Assembly: GCA_030168595.1 (NCBI GenBank)
Contig: CP115556.1
Span: 682,001-746,000 of the forward strand
DNA: 64,000 nucleotides
Origin: Methanomassiliicoccales archaeon LGM-DZ1
GTDB lineage: Archaea > Thermoplasmatota > Thermoplasmata > Methanomassiliicoccales > Methanomethylophilaceae
Direction: 5' to 3'
Within the stretch, counting starts at the first letter, position 1. Each line of letters opens with the position of its first letter. The notes below the pieces were generated by a model. It was not told where the DNA came from. It did not search any database and saw only the letters and a list, made by a program, of their open reading frames with translations. Below are positions 18,315 to 26,162 of this stretch, one piece after another. The translations under genes and the position numbers were made by a program.

Positions 18315-19364
18315 ATGGCAATGACTCCCAGAGAAAGAGTAACCGCAGCTATGAACAAAGAGAACCTCGACAGGCCCCCGGCGGCCATCTTCACCCAGTC
18401 CGCCACCATCGGCCAGATGGACGCCACCGGCGCCGCCTGGCCCGAGGCCCACAAGAACGCTGAGGTCATGGCGAAACTCGCTGCCGCTCAGGCCGATGTC
18501 TTCGGATTCGAGTGCTGCAGGACCTCGTTCTGCCTGACCGCCGAGGCCGAGAGGCTCGGATGCGTCGTCGATGTCACCAAGAAGGACGCGGCCCCCATGA
18601 TCAAGAGCCACCCCTTCAAGTTCGACTGCATGGAGGGCGTCTACGACGACCCCGCCGCGCTCATGCCTGCCGACGAGTTCCTCAAGGGAGGCCGTGTCGC
18701 TGAGGTCATCAAATCCGCCGCTATCCTCAAGAAGAACAAGGGGAACGACTACTGCATCGTCGCCGGAACCACCGGGCCCTTCACCCTGGCCGGCCACATG
18801 GTCAGCACCGAGAACCTCATCTTCGGAATGATGATGGCCCCTGAGGAGGTCGACAAGTGGACCGCCGCCATCACCCCCTACTGCAAAGAGTACGCCCAGG
18901 CCCTCATCGACAACGGCGCCGACATCATCCAGATGTCCGAGCCCTCGGGATCCACCGACATGCTCGCCCCCGAGATGTTCCAGGAGGCCGCCGGCAGGGC
19001 CGTCACCGCTTCCCTCGGAGCCACCAACGGCGGCCTCGGCAACATCCTCCACATCTGCGGAGACGCCTACCCCATCATCGACCAGATGGCCGCCTGCGGC
19101 CCGTCCGTGAAGGGTATCTCCATCGAGGAGAAGGTCGACCCCTACAAGGCTGTCGAGAAGGTCGGCGGAAAGACCGTCCTGGTCGGAAACGTCGGATCTG
19201 TGAAGCCCCTCTTCCAGGGAACCCCCGAGGAGGTCAAGGAAGGCGTCTTCAAGTCCTGCGACGCCGGCTTCAACATCATCTCCTCCGGATGCGGAATCGC
19301 TCCCGCTACCTCGGACGAGAACATGAGGGCCTTCGTCGAGGCCGTCAAGAACTTCAAGCACTGA
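18315..19364 (+). CDS. mtaA: methylcobamide:coenzyme M methyltransferase (MtaA/MtbA type)
   Basis: 349 residues of the uroporphyrinogen-decarboxylase-like methyltransferase family. It moves the methyl group from a methylated corrinoid protein to coenzyme M, producing the substrate of McR. Zinc ligands are visible as His246 and Cys248 (LHICGDAYP) and Cys326 (SSGCGIAPAT). The start has an AGGAGA ribosome site about eight bases upstream and a TATA-like TTTTTTATAG near 18268. Codon use is as biased as in mcr, implying high expression. I cannot separate the methanol (MtaA) from the methylamine (MtbA) type; no corrinoid protein or substrate-specific methyltransferase is nearby. Confidence 0.88.
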   Translation: MAMTPRERVTAAMNKENLDRPPAAIFTQSATIGQMDATGAAWPEAHKNAEVMAKLAAAQADVFGFECCRTSFCLTAEAERLGCVVDVTKKDAAPMIKSHPFKFDCMEGVYDDPAALMPADEFLKGGRVAEVIKSAAILKKNKGNDYCIVAGTTGPFTLAGHMVSTENLIFGMMMAPEEVDKWTAAITPYCKEYAQALIDNGADIIQMSEPSGSTDMLAPEMFQEAAGRAVTASLGATNGGLGNILHICGDAYPIIDQMAACGPSVKGISIEEKVDPYKAVEKVGGKTVLVGNVGSVKPLFQGTPEEVKEGVFKSCDAGFNIISSGCGIAPATSDENMRAFVEAVKNFKH

Positions 19365-19387
19365 GTTCCTGACCCCGAAACCCTTTA

Positions 19388-19408
19388 CCGGGAGGCCCGG
19401 CCTCCCGG
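19388..19408 (+). terminator. hairpin after mtaA
   Basis: CCGGGAGGC-CCG-GCCTCCCGG, a perfect 9-bp stem 24 bases after the stop, followed by a pyrimidine-rich stretch. Confidence 0.55.
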
Positions 19409-19464
19409 CCTTCTTCTCACAATATTTATCTATAAAAACGGGATAGACCGGTTCTGACCAGATG

Positions 19465-19538
19465 GCTGGGATAGTATAGCCTGGTTAGTATAGGGGACTG
19501 TGGATCCCTTGACTCGAGTTCAAATCTCGGTCCCGGCC
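19465..19538 (+). tRNA. tRNA-His (GTG)
   Basis: The acceptor arms GCTGGGA and TCCCGGC pair, with G at 19464 as the extra -1 residue opposite C73, the hallmark of tRNA-His. The anticodon loop CTGTGGA has GTG at 19500-19502, flanked by GGGGA/TCCCT. The T arm is TCGAG-TTCAAAT-CTCGG. CCA is not encoded. A TATA-like TATTTATCTATAAA lies at about 19424-19437. The tRNA stands directly before a tandem repeat and an insertion element. Confidence 0.95.
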
Positions 19539-19549
19539 CTCCCTTCGCA

Positions 19550-19637
19550 TTATTCCATTCAGGCAGCGCCCGCCAACCACATTATCAGCCCCGTTATTCC
19601 ATTCAGGCAGCGCCCGCCAACCACATTATCAGCCCCG
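19550..19637. repeat. perfect 44-bp tandem duplication
   Basis: A 44-base unit beginning TTATTCCATTCAGGCAGCGC and ending ATTATCAGCCCCG is present twice back to back (19550-19593 and 19594-19637) without a mismatch. It starts 12 bases after tRNA-His and ends where the IS110-type element flank begins. Two copies without spacers exclude a CRISPR array; perfect identity suggests a recent duplication. Confidence 0.9.
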
Positions 19638-19639
19638 TT

Positions 19640-19903
19640 TTGGTTAAACTTTGCGTAGCTTCCGCTGTGCGACCGCCTTCTGCAGGTGCTGTGCCTCAGC
19701 TCTCGTGCGGGCGGGATCTCCGCCGGGCCGCCATCTTATTCACGCCCATCCGCCCCTCCGGGACGGAGGACCTCACCGCGTATCCGGCTGTCCCTCGGCT
19801 TTGCGCCATCTTTTGCTTCGGCCTGCCGCTGATGCGGCGGCCAAATGGTGCTCGGCGATTAAGGCCCCGGGATGCCCGCGCTCGGCGCCCGCATATCAGG
19901 GGT
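19640..19903 (-). ncRNA. structured IS110 3' flank, possible bridge RNA region
   Basis: 264 bases without a credible gene, downstream of the transposase on its strand. It contains several short stems, for example GCCGC-TGAT-GCGGC at about 19826-19840 and CCTCC-GGGAC-GGAGG near 19756-19770. Some IS110/IS1111 elements encode a guide (bridge) RNA in a non-coding end. That function is inferred from position only; no target or donor loop was identified. Confidence 0.3.
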
Positions 19904-21025
19904 TCAGTCCGCCGCCGGATCCCCCTCCGCTTCCTCCGCCATCTCGGCGGAGCGTTCCAGGAGCTCCCTGTCGGTGCTGAAGGGCCTGCGGTTCCTCAGC
20001 ACCGACCAGACCACGGTCACCAGCTTGCGCGCGGCCGCCACCTGGGCCTCCCGGTGGGAGACCCCCCTCGCCCTCAGCCTGTTGTAGAGGGCCGAGACCA
20101 CCGAGTCCTCGGCGGTGCGGACGTGGACGATCGCCGACTGGCACAGCAGCCTGCGCATCTCTCTGTCGCCGCGGTGCGTGGTCGCGCACCGGTGCGAGGT
20201 CTCCGCCGATTCGCGCACCTTCGGCACCAGGCCGAAGTACGCCGCCAGCTGGGCCGACGACCCGAAGCGCTTCACGTCGATGATCATAGAGACCGCGTAC
20301 GCGGCCGAGACCGCGCCGAACCCCGGGATGCTCATCACCAGGTCGAAGTCGGTGATGTGCCCGAACGTCGCCCGGATCAGCCTGGCCTCCTCGTCGGTGC
20401 GGGCCTTTATCGACCTCGCCTCCGACACGAGGAGCCTCAGGCAGGTGTCCCTCGAGTCCCACATCTCCTTCATCGCCTTCTTCGAGAAGATGTCGGAGTA
20501 ATCCTTGCTCAGCCTGATCCCGTGGAGGAGCATGTGCATCCTGGCCCGGCGCTTGAGGTCCGCCAGGTGCCTCTTCTCCGCGAGGACCGCGCGGCATATC
20601 TCGCGCCGTTCCATCCAGACCGGGGACGGCATCTTGCAGACGGCGAACTCGCGCTCGCCGTTCAGCCTCCGCCGCATGTACCCCGCGAGCTCGGCCGCAT
20701 CGTTGGCGTCGGTCTTCTTCACGGACTTGGTGATCCGGTAGAGGTCCTGGGCCTGCGCCACGACCGTGTCGATCCCGAGGTTGGTCAGGACCCAGTAGGT
20801 CTCGTGCGTCTTCGTGGAGTTCTCGATGAGGACATGCGCCTCATGCCCGCGGAGCGCCTCCGCGATCCGCGCTATGTCCTCGGGCTCCGACGGCTGCGTG
20901 CCGTGGTCCCTGTTGAAGCGCCTCAGGAACTCCTCCTCGTCTTCGCTCGGCTTCCCCGGGCCCGCATGGACCGCGCAGCATACCGCGGTCTTCTTGTGCA
21001 GGTCCATCCCGATCGCTATCCTCAA
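19904..21025 (-). CDS. IS110-family transposase
   Basis: 373 residues from the TTG at 21025, preceded by AGGGAGG; an ATG at 21130 in frame would add 35 basic residues unlike the family. The N-terminal DEDD/RuvC-like domain has GMDLHKKT (Asp8), a glutamate in VLIENSTKTH and paired aspartates in KKTDANDAAE. The C-terminal Transposase_20 domain has IPGFGAVSAAYA, FGSSAQLAAYFGLVP and GDREMRRLLCQSA with the expected catalytic serine. The frame is intact, so the element may be active. GC content is like that of the host. Confidence 0.92.
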   Translation of the reverse strand: MRIAIGMDLHKKTAVCCAVHAGPGKPSEDEEEFLRRFNRDHGTQPSEPEDIARIAEALRGHEAHVLIENSTKTHETYWVLTNLGIDTVVAQAQDLYRITKSVKKTDANDAAELAGYMRRRLNGEREFAVCKMPSPVWMERREICRAVLAEKRHLADLKRRARMHMLLHGIRLSKDYSDIFSKKAMKEMWDSRDTCLRLLVSEARSIKARTDEEARLIRATFGHITDFDLVMSIPGFGAVSAAYAVSMIIDVKRFGSSAQLAAYFGLVPKVRESAETSHRCATTHRGDREMRRLLCQSAIVHVRTAEDSVVSALYNRLRARGVSHREAQVAAARKLVTVVWSVLRNRRPFSTDRELLERSAEMAEEAEGDPAAD

Positions 21026-21264
21026 GCTTTCCTTGCCTCCCTGCCGCAACCTTCCCCGGAGGCCTGCCGAGGCGCCAATCTTTATCTCAGGTCGGCGATA
21101 TTCCTCTCGGCCTGCGGTTTTTTGTTGCAACTATGAATCAGCAGGTCGCTTTTTGAATGGGGCGGTCTTTTCCTGCACTGCGGATCGATTTCCGCTGATT
21201 CCCGTGAGCGGTTTTAATAAACGGGCGGCTTATCTGAGCCGGGGCACGGTCCCCGGATGATATT

Positions 21265-21960
21265 ATGACTCTTGTAAACAGCAGAAGAGACGACAGGGTG
21301 ATGGTGTTCATCGACCTGATGAACATGGAGCTGAGCGTGAAGCCGTTCGAGGCCGAGAAGTTCAGGCTGGATTATCCCATGATGGTAAGGGAGCTTGTAG
21401 GGGAACGCGACCTGGTGGGCGCTTATGTTTTCGATACCGGGCTGGACGGCGGGCAGAACGACAAGATGCGCCCGTTCCACGATAAGCTCAGCTATCAGGG
21501 TTTCCGTGTCATGACCAGGGACTCCTACGATCCCGAGAGGAAGGAGCAGAAGGAGATCGACGTGGCCATGGCCTGCGAGATGGTGACCCATGCCCTCCAG
21601 GACCATTACGATGTCGCTATAGTGGTGAGCGGGGACGGGGATTTCGTACCGGCCATACAGCATGTGCAGTCGGCAGGCAAGATGGTCGAGGTGGCATCGT
21701 TCTCCAATTCGGTGAGCGGGCGCATAAAGCGCTTCGCCGACAGGTTCTATGCATTGGAGAAGATGCCCATACTGAGCGCGTTCAACTACCCCAACGAGAA
21801 GGACCCAGAGGAAAAGACCGGCGCCGATAAGGACAGTGCAGAGAGCGCCGCCGCGGCGGATGCCCCGGAGCATGCCGATGAAGCTCCTGCGGCGGCCGCT
21901 GTCCTGCCCGAACAGCACGAGCAGAAGGCCCAGGAGGCGGAGCGATATGAACCGCGATGA
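21265..21960 (+). CDS. NYN-domain (LabA/PIN-like) ribonuclease candidate
   Basis: 231 residues. Residues about 12-165 form a NYN/DUF88 domain with acidic active-site motifs VFIDLMNME (near 14-22), KEIDVAMACEM (near 95) and VVSGDGDFVPA (near 119-129). NYN proteins have the PIN/FEN nuclease fold and usually cleave RNA. The last 60 residues are a low-complexity alanine- and glutamate-rich tail. The stop overlaps the start of the next gene by 14 bases, and the RNA ligase RtcB follows, so the three genes probably form an RNA-processing operon. A TATA-like TTTTAATAAAC lies near 21212-21222. The insertion element ends about 120 bp upstream. Confidence 0.88.
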   Translation: MTLVNSRRDDRVMVFIDLMNMELSVKPFEAEKFRLDYPMMVRELVGERDLVGAYVFDTGLDGGQNDKMRPFHDKLSYQGFRVMTRDSYDPERKEQKEIDVAMACEMVTHALQDHYDVAIVVSGDGDFVPAIQHVQSAGKMVEVASFSNSVSGRIKRFADRFYALEKMPILSAFNYPNEKDPEEKTGADKDSAESAAAADAPEHADEAPAAAAVLPEQHEQKAQEAERYEPR

Positions 21961-22795
21961 TTTCGTCTACTCACATGTATCGAAGTTCGGCATCAACGAC
22001 GGGGACTGGAGGTACCTCACCCAGTCCGCTGCCCTGAAGTTCGAGATGGATAAGAAAGGCAACGTCTCGTCCATATACAAGGGGCTCTACGTCTACCGCG
22101 ACCGCGATTCGGAGGAGAACATACTTCCCGGGGAGACGTGGATCGTCTCCCTCACCCTCAACCCCAAGACCGAGAGCAATTACTTCGCGAAGGGGATCAT
22201 GAGGATCGACGCCAGGTTCCTCTTCGACCTGGAGAAGGACCAGATGGACGAGATCGCCGATGCCGTCTGGAACAACTGCCGGAAGGAGATCGAGGAGAGC
22301 TTCGCCTCGAGGTTCGAGGCCGAGAAGAGCAAACTCGTCGAGGAAGCGGTCGCCGAGAGGACCGCGGCATACAAGAGCCAGATCGATGAGGCCAACGCCA
22401 AGGTGTCGTCCCTCGAGAACAAGATCGAGGAGGATGCACAGATCATCGATTCGCTCAAGAAGAAGCAGACGGCCCCCGAGGCCGCTCCCGATGCCGCCGC
22501 GGCCATCCCCGGGTTCGAGTCCGTCGGCAGGCAGTTCCCGACCGAGATCGATGTCATGCGCATCGGCCCCGATACCCTCTATTCCTCGGATTTCAGCGGC
22601 AGGTACAGCGCGCATGTCAGCGCGGACAGGAGGAAGCTCCTGATGGTGCCGGACGCCAACGGGCCCGTCATCTGCATCGAGAACATGGTGACCATCGCCG
22701 GCCTCAGCTACATGGTGCCGTACAACGGCCAGGAGCATGAGCTGATCAGCAAGTACAGCCCCGTCCACGGCGGCGTGCTGATATTCATCTCGTGA
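21947..22795 (+). CDS. coiled-coil protein of unknown function, between NYN nuclease and RtcB
   Basis: 282 residues from the ATG at 21947, inside the end of the NYN gene. I do not recognise the family. Residues about 1-95 form a mixed domain (SKFGINDGDWRYLTQSAAL, LPGETWIVSLTLNPKTESN). Residues about 115-170 are strongly charged and heptad-like, predicting a coiled coil. After an alanine/proline linker, a C-terminal beta-rich region runs from about 190 to the end. No membrane segment or catalytic motif is visible. The overlap with NYN and the 10-base gap to rtcB make it a likely adaptor or RNA-binding partner of that pair, by context only. Confidence 0.8.
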   Translation: MNRDDFVYSHVSKFGINDGDWRYLTQSAALKFEMDKKGNVSSIYKGLYVYRDRDSEENILPGETWIVSLTLNPKTESNYFAKGIMRIDARFLFDLEKDQMDEIADAVWNNCRKEIEESFASRFEAEKSKLVEEAVAERTAAYKSQIDEANAKVSSLENKIEEDAQIIDSLKKKQTAPEAAPDAAAAIPGFESVGRQFPTEIDVMRIGPDTLYSSDFSGRYSAHVSADRRKLLMVPDANGPVICIENMVTIAGLSYMVPYNGQEHELISKYSPVHGGVLIFIS

Positions 22796-22805
22796 GGTCT
22801 GGCAC

Positions 22806-24260
22806 ATGGGAACCGAGTGGAAAGGCAAGATCGAGAAGGTCGATGAGCACAGGTGGAGGATCCCCAAAGAGGAGTTCCCCTGGATGAGGACGGACGCCGT
22901 CCTCTATTCGAACGACCGCCTCATATCGACGGCGCTCGGGGACAATTCGCCACAGCAGGCGGCCAACGTCGCCGCCCTGCCCGGGATCGTCGGGAACTCC
23001 ATGGCCATGCCCGACATGCATTGGGGATACGGATTCCCCATCGGCGGAGTCGCCGCGGTAGACGCCTACGAAGGCAGCATCTCCCCCGGAGGGATCGGGT
23101 TCGACATAAACTGCGGGGTGCGCCTCATCAAGACCGACCTCACCCTGGAGGACATCGGCGACGTCAAGCCCCTGATGGACGAGCTCTACCGGAACATACC
23201 CTCGGGGCTCGGCTCCAAAGGGCTCACCAGGATCACCGACAGGGACCTCTCGGACATACTCGAATCGGGATCGGAATGGGCCGTCGAGAACGGCTACGGC
23301 TGGGAAAGCGACCTGGACGTCACCGAGGAGAAGGGCTGCATGAAGGACGCCGACCCGGCCGGGGTCAGCGACAGGGCCCGCAAGCGCGGGCTCTCGGAGC
23401 TCGGCTCGATCGGCTCCGGCAACCATTTCCTCGAACTGGATGTGGTCGACGACGTGTTCGACGAGGCCACCGCCAAAGCGTACGGCCTGAAGAAGGGCTG
23501 CGTGACTATCACCGTCCACTGCGGCTCGCGCGGACTGGGACATCAGATAGCCACCGAGTACGTGCAGAAGATGGAGCGCTACATGAAGGCGTCCGGAGTG
23601 CAGCTCCCCGACCGCCAGCTGGCCTGCGCCCCGCTGTCGTCCTCCCTCGGCGCGGAGTACTACCGCGCCATGTGCTGCGGCGCCAACTACGCATGGGCCA
23701 ACAGGCAGATGATCACCTCGTGGGCCAGGGAGTCCTTCGAGAAGATCCTGGGGGATTCGGCCGAGAGCATGGGGATGGAGGTCGTCTACGATGTGGCGCA
23801 CAACATCGCCAAGATGGAGGCGCACACCTCCGACGGCAGCAGGCGTGACGTGCTCGTGCACAGGAAGGGCGCCACCCGCGCGTTCGCCCCCGGCAGGCCG
23901 GAGATAACCCAGAAATACCGCGACTTCGGGCAGCCCGTCCTCATACCCGGGGACATGTCCACCGGCACCTACGTGCTCGCCGGCAGGAAGGGCGCCATGG
24001 AGCAGACCTTCGGATCGACCTGCCACGGCGCCGGGAGGCAGATGTCCAGGAAGACGGCCGTGGAGCAGCTGAACATCGCCGACATCAGGAGGAGGATGGC
24101 CGATGAGGGGATATACCTCAGGTCGGCCTCCGACGACGGCGTCCTCGAGGAGGCGCCTCAGGCCTACAAGAACGTCAGCGACGTCATCGAGGTGGTCTGC
24201 GGGGCCGGCCTGACGGCCAAGGTCGCGAAGCTCACCCCGATAGGGGTCGTGAAGGGCTGA
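22806..24260 (+). CDS. rtcB: RNA-splicing ligase RtcB
   Basis: 484 residues, intein-free. RtcB joins 2',3'-cyclic phosphate and 5'-hydroxyl RNA ends, for example after tRNA intron removal, using GTP and Mn2+. Motifs are MAMPDMHWGYGFPIGG near 60-75, GGIGFDINCGVR near 97-108, HCGSRGLGHQ near 238, and the nucleotide-accepting histidine in STCHGAGRQMSR (His407). The usual activator archease is not adjacent. It is the third gene after the NYN nuclease and the coiled-coil protein, and its stop abuts the stop of the convergent HD gene. Confidence 0.96.
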   Translation: MGTEWKGKIEKVDEHRWRIPKEEFPWMRTDAVLYSNDRLISTALGDNSPQQAANVAALPGIVGNSMAMPDMHWGYGFPIGGVAAVDAYEGSISPGGIGFDINCGVRLIKTDLTLEDIGDVKPLMDELYRNIPSGLGSKGLTRITDRDLSDILESGSEWAVENGYGWESDLDVTEEKGCMKDADPAGVSDRARKRGLSELGSIGSGNHFLELDVVDDVFDEATAKAYGLKKGCVTITVHCGSRGLGHQIATEYVQKMERYMKASGVQLPDRQLACAPLSSSLGAEYYRAMCCGANYAWANRQMITSWARESFEKILGDSAESMGMEVVYDVAHNIAKMEAHTSDGSRRDVLVHRKGATRAFAPGRPEITQKYRDFGQPVLIPGDMSTGTYVLAGRKGAMEQTFGSTCHGAGRQMSRKTAVEQLNIADIRRRMADEGIYLRSASDDGVLEEAPQAYKNVSDVIEVVCGAGLTAKVAKLTPIGVVKG

Positions 24261-25577
24261 TCAGAGACCCAGCACCTTGGAGGCCGCCTTGGCCACGGCC
24301 TCCTTCCTCCCCTCGGGGCAGGCGACCTGCACCGTCCATCCGTAGGGCTCCCTGGACTGGAGGGCCTTCGCGATCGCGGAGGTCCTGGTGAGGGACCTGA
24401 CCTTCCCGTCCGGGTCCACGATGGAGACATCGGTCTTCCCGATCTTCACCTGGGTCTTCATGACGGACGGGGGCGCGCTGATGACAGCGACCTCCGATGC
24501 GTCGATCCCCGCCCTGTCGGCGATGGCCTTCTCGAGGTCCAGGCGCTCCCTGAACCCGGAATAGCGTCCCAGCAGCGCGATCAGGTCGTCCCCGGTGTCC
24601 TGCTCCGAGACCGTCAGCGCCCTCTTGTAGAACCTGCGCCCGAGGATGCTCCTCATGAGCTTGGAAGGGACGCCGCCGTACGAGATCAGCGCCTGGGTCA
24701 TGTCGGAGTCATCCCATAGGTAGATGTCCGAGAGGTCGAGGTCCTCGGCCGCGCAGACCGCTTTGACGACCATCCTCTCGATGATCTTCGCAGTCGGATG
24801 GAAGTAGACGGAAGAATACATCAGGGCGCGGGACACCATCAGCCCCTCTGCGGCCGGGGCCCCGTTCCTGGATATGCATATCCTGTCGTTGACCACCCTC
24901 ATGGTGGTGAGGAGGCGGTCCAGGTCTATCTTGCCCATGACCACCCCTGTGTAATGGGCGTCGCGGAGGAGATAGTCCATCTGGTCCGCGTCCACCGGGC
25001 CGTGTATGATCTGGTGGATGTAATCCTTGGACGGGAAATGGTCCACCGGGCCGTCGAACCTCATCATGTCCAGGTCGCGCTCGGTGCTCTCCGGGAACGC
25101 TATGAGGTCGCAGACCTCCTGCGCGTCGATGCCGGCATCCTCCAGGATGCTGCCGATGGGCTCCGATCCCCCACAGATGTCCCCGTCGCGGTCCAGGTAG
25201 TACTTCCCCCTGCCGGTGATGAGGTTCCTCGCGAGCTCCATGTGGTCGAGCCCCGTGGCCTCCTCCATGACCCCTTCCAGGGTATGGGAGAACGGCGAAT
25301 GGCAGATGTCATGCATGAGGGCGGCGGTCCTGACCGCGTCCGAGTCCTCTCCGGACAGCCCCAGCGCGTCCGACATCCTGCAGGCGATATGATAAGTCCC
25401 GAGGCAGTGCTCGAAACGGGTGTGGTTGGCCCCGGGGAAGACATAATACCCCAGGCCGAGCTGCCTGACCCCCCTCAGCCTCTGCATCTCGCGGCGGTCG
25501 AGGATATCCAGGCATATCCCGTCCACGTTCACGGCCCCGTGCACGGGGTCATAGACCGTCTTCACCTTCCCGTTCAC
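24261..25577 (-). CDS. HD-domain phosphohydrolase (COG1078, dGTPase-like)
   Basis: 438 residues from the GTG at 25577, which overlaps the stop of the upstream PUA gene (GTGA, 25574-25577). The N-terminal signature VYDPVHGAVNVDG, then FPGANHTRFEHCLGTYH (metal histidine near 52-60) and ALMHDICHSPFSH near 85-97, are typical of COG1078 HD hydrolases related to dNTP triphosphohydrolases. A C-terminal region of about 100 residues (VMKTQVKIGKTDVSIVDPDG) is family-typical but of unknown function. Substrate could be a dNTP or another phosphate ester. Confidence 0.88.
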   Translation of the reverse strand: MNGKVKTVYDPVHGAVNVDGICLDILDRREMQRLRGVRQLGLGYYVFPGANHTRFEHCLGTYHIACRMSDALGLSGEDSDAVRTAALMHDICHSPFSHTLEGVMEEATGLDHMELARNLITGRGKYYLDRDGDICGGSEPIGSILEDAGIDAQEVCDLIAFPESTERDLDMMRFDGPVDHFPSKDYIHQIIHGPVDADQMDYLLRDAHYTGVVMGKIDLDRLLTTMRVVNDRICISRNGAPAAEGLMVSRALMYSSVYFHPTAKIIERMVVKAVCAAEDLDLSDIYLWDDSDMTQALISYGGVPSKLMRSILGRRFYKRALTVSEQDTGDDLIALLGRYSGFRERLDLEKAIADRAGIDASEVAVISAPPSVMKTQVKIGKTDVSIVDPDGKVRSLTRTSAIAKALQSREPYGWTVQVACPEGRKEAVAKAASKVLGL

Positions 25578-26077
25578 TCGCCTGCCTTCCAGAGCTTGTC
25601 GCCGACGTAGGCGAGGGATTTGACCGCTTTTCCGGGCTTCTTCGCCGCCAGGTCCGCTCCGGACCTGAGCGCCACCCCGATGGCCAGGGGCATCTTGTTC
25701 TTCGAATCGCGGATCCAGACGCAGTCGCCCTCGGCGATGCCGGGATCGCATTCCACGATGCCGGGGCCCATGCAGTCGGCGCCGTTGGTGATGAACGGCA
25801 CCGCGCCCATGTCCACTGTCACATATTTCTTGACAGGCTTGTACCTGATCACACCTCTCACGGTCAGGAAGGGCTTCCCTTCGTATACTATTCCCAGGAT
25901 GTCGTTGCCGACGAACAGGAGATCGAAGTCCGTGCTCTCGGCGCGGTCGACCGGCTCCCCTTCGCTGAAAACCGGGACCCCCAGAGCAGCCTCGATCTCG
26001 TCTGCGAAGGCCTTGACCTCTTTGTTCCTGAGCCTCTTCCTCTTGCGGATCCTGATATCGGCCATATGATGCCCCAT
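25574..26077 (-). CDS. PUA-domain RNA-binding protein (DUF1947-PUA)
   Basis: 167 residues; a start at 26065 (MADIR) is equally possible. The N-terminal half (IRKRKRLRNKEVKAFADEI) is a DUF1947-type pre-PUA domain and residues about 85-160 form the PUA fold (VDMGAVPFITNGADCMGPGI, EGDCVWIRD). COG2016 proteins of this type occur in all archaea and resemble the eukaryotic MCT-1 translation factor. The protein probably binds tRNA or ribosomes. It is coupled to the downstream HD gene by a 4-base overlap. Confidence 0.88.
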   Translation of the reverse strand: MGHHMADIRIRKRKRLRNKEVKAFADEIEAALGVPVFSEGEPVDRAESTDFDLLFVGNDILGIVYEGKPFLTVRGVIRYKPVKKYVTVDMGAVPFITNGADCMGPGIVECDPGIAEGDCVWIRDSKNKMPLAIGVALRSGADLAAKKPGKAVKSLAYVGDKLWKAGE

Positions 26078-26162
26078 ATCCGCCCACGCAATAGTATGTT
26101 TCGGTCCTCCGGCCCGCGTGCGCCGTCATGCTAATAATCGGGCACACGATACACCGTGCTAC

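Larger units (their letters stand above)
19638..21140 (-). mobile_element. IS110-family insertion element (approximate limits)
   Basis: The element consists of one transposase gene and a long structured non-coding 3' flank. IS110 elements have no obvious terminal inverted repeats, so the ends are uncertain; I place the left edge at the 44-bp repeat and the right edge in the AT-rich stretch before 21150. Insertion next to a tRNA gene and a fresh duplication supports mobility. Confidence 0.6.

Noticed and set aside
17396-18469. N-terminal extension of the DHH nuclease frame to 18469
   Set aside because: The extension runs antisense through the phosphoesterase gene and adds non-conserved sequence; the ATG at 17395 gives a normal family start.
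18315-19364. Pyrrolysine (in-frame TAG) in the methyltransferase
   Set aside because: The corrinoid:CoM methyltransferase reads through without an amber codon; amber read-through is a feature of methylamine methyltransferases, which are not in the window.
19550-19637. Possible CRISPR array
   Set aside because: Only two repeat units, directly adjoining with no spacer, and no cas genes in the window.
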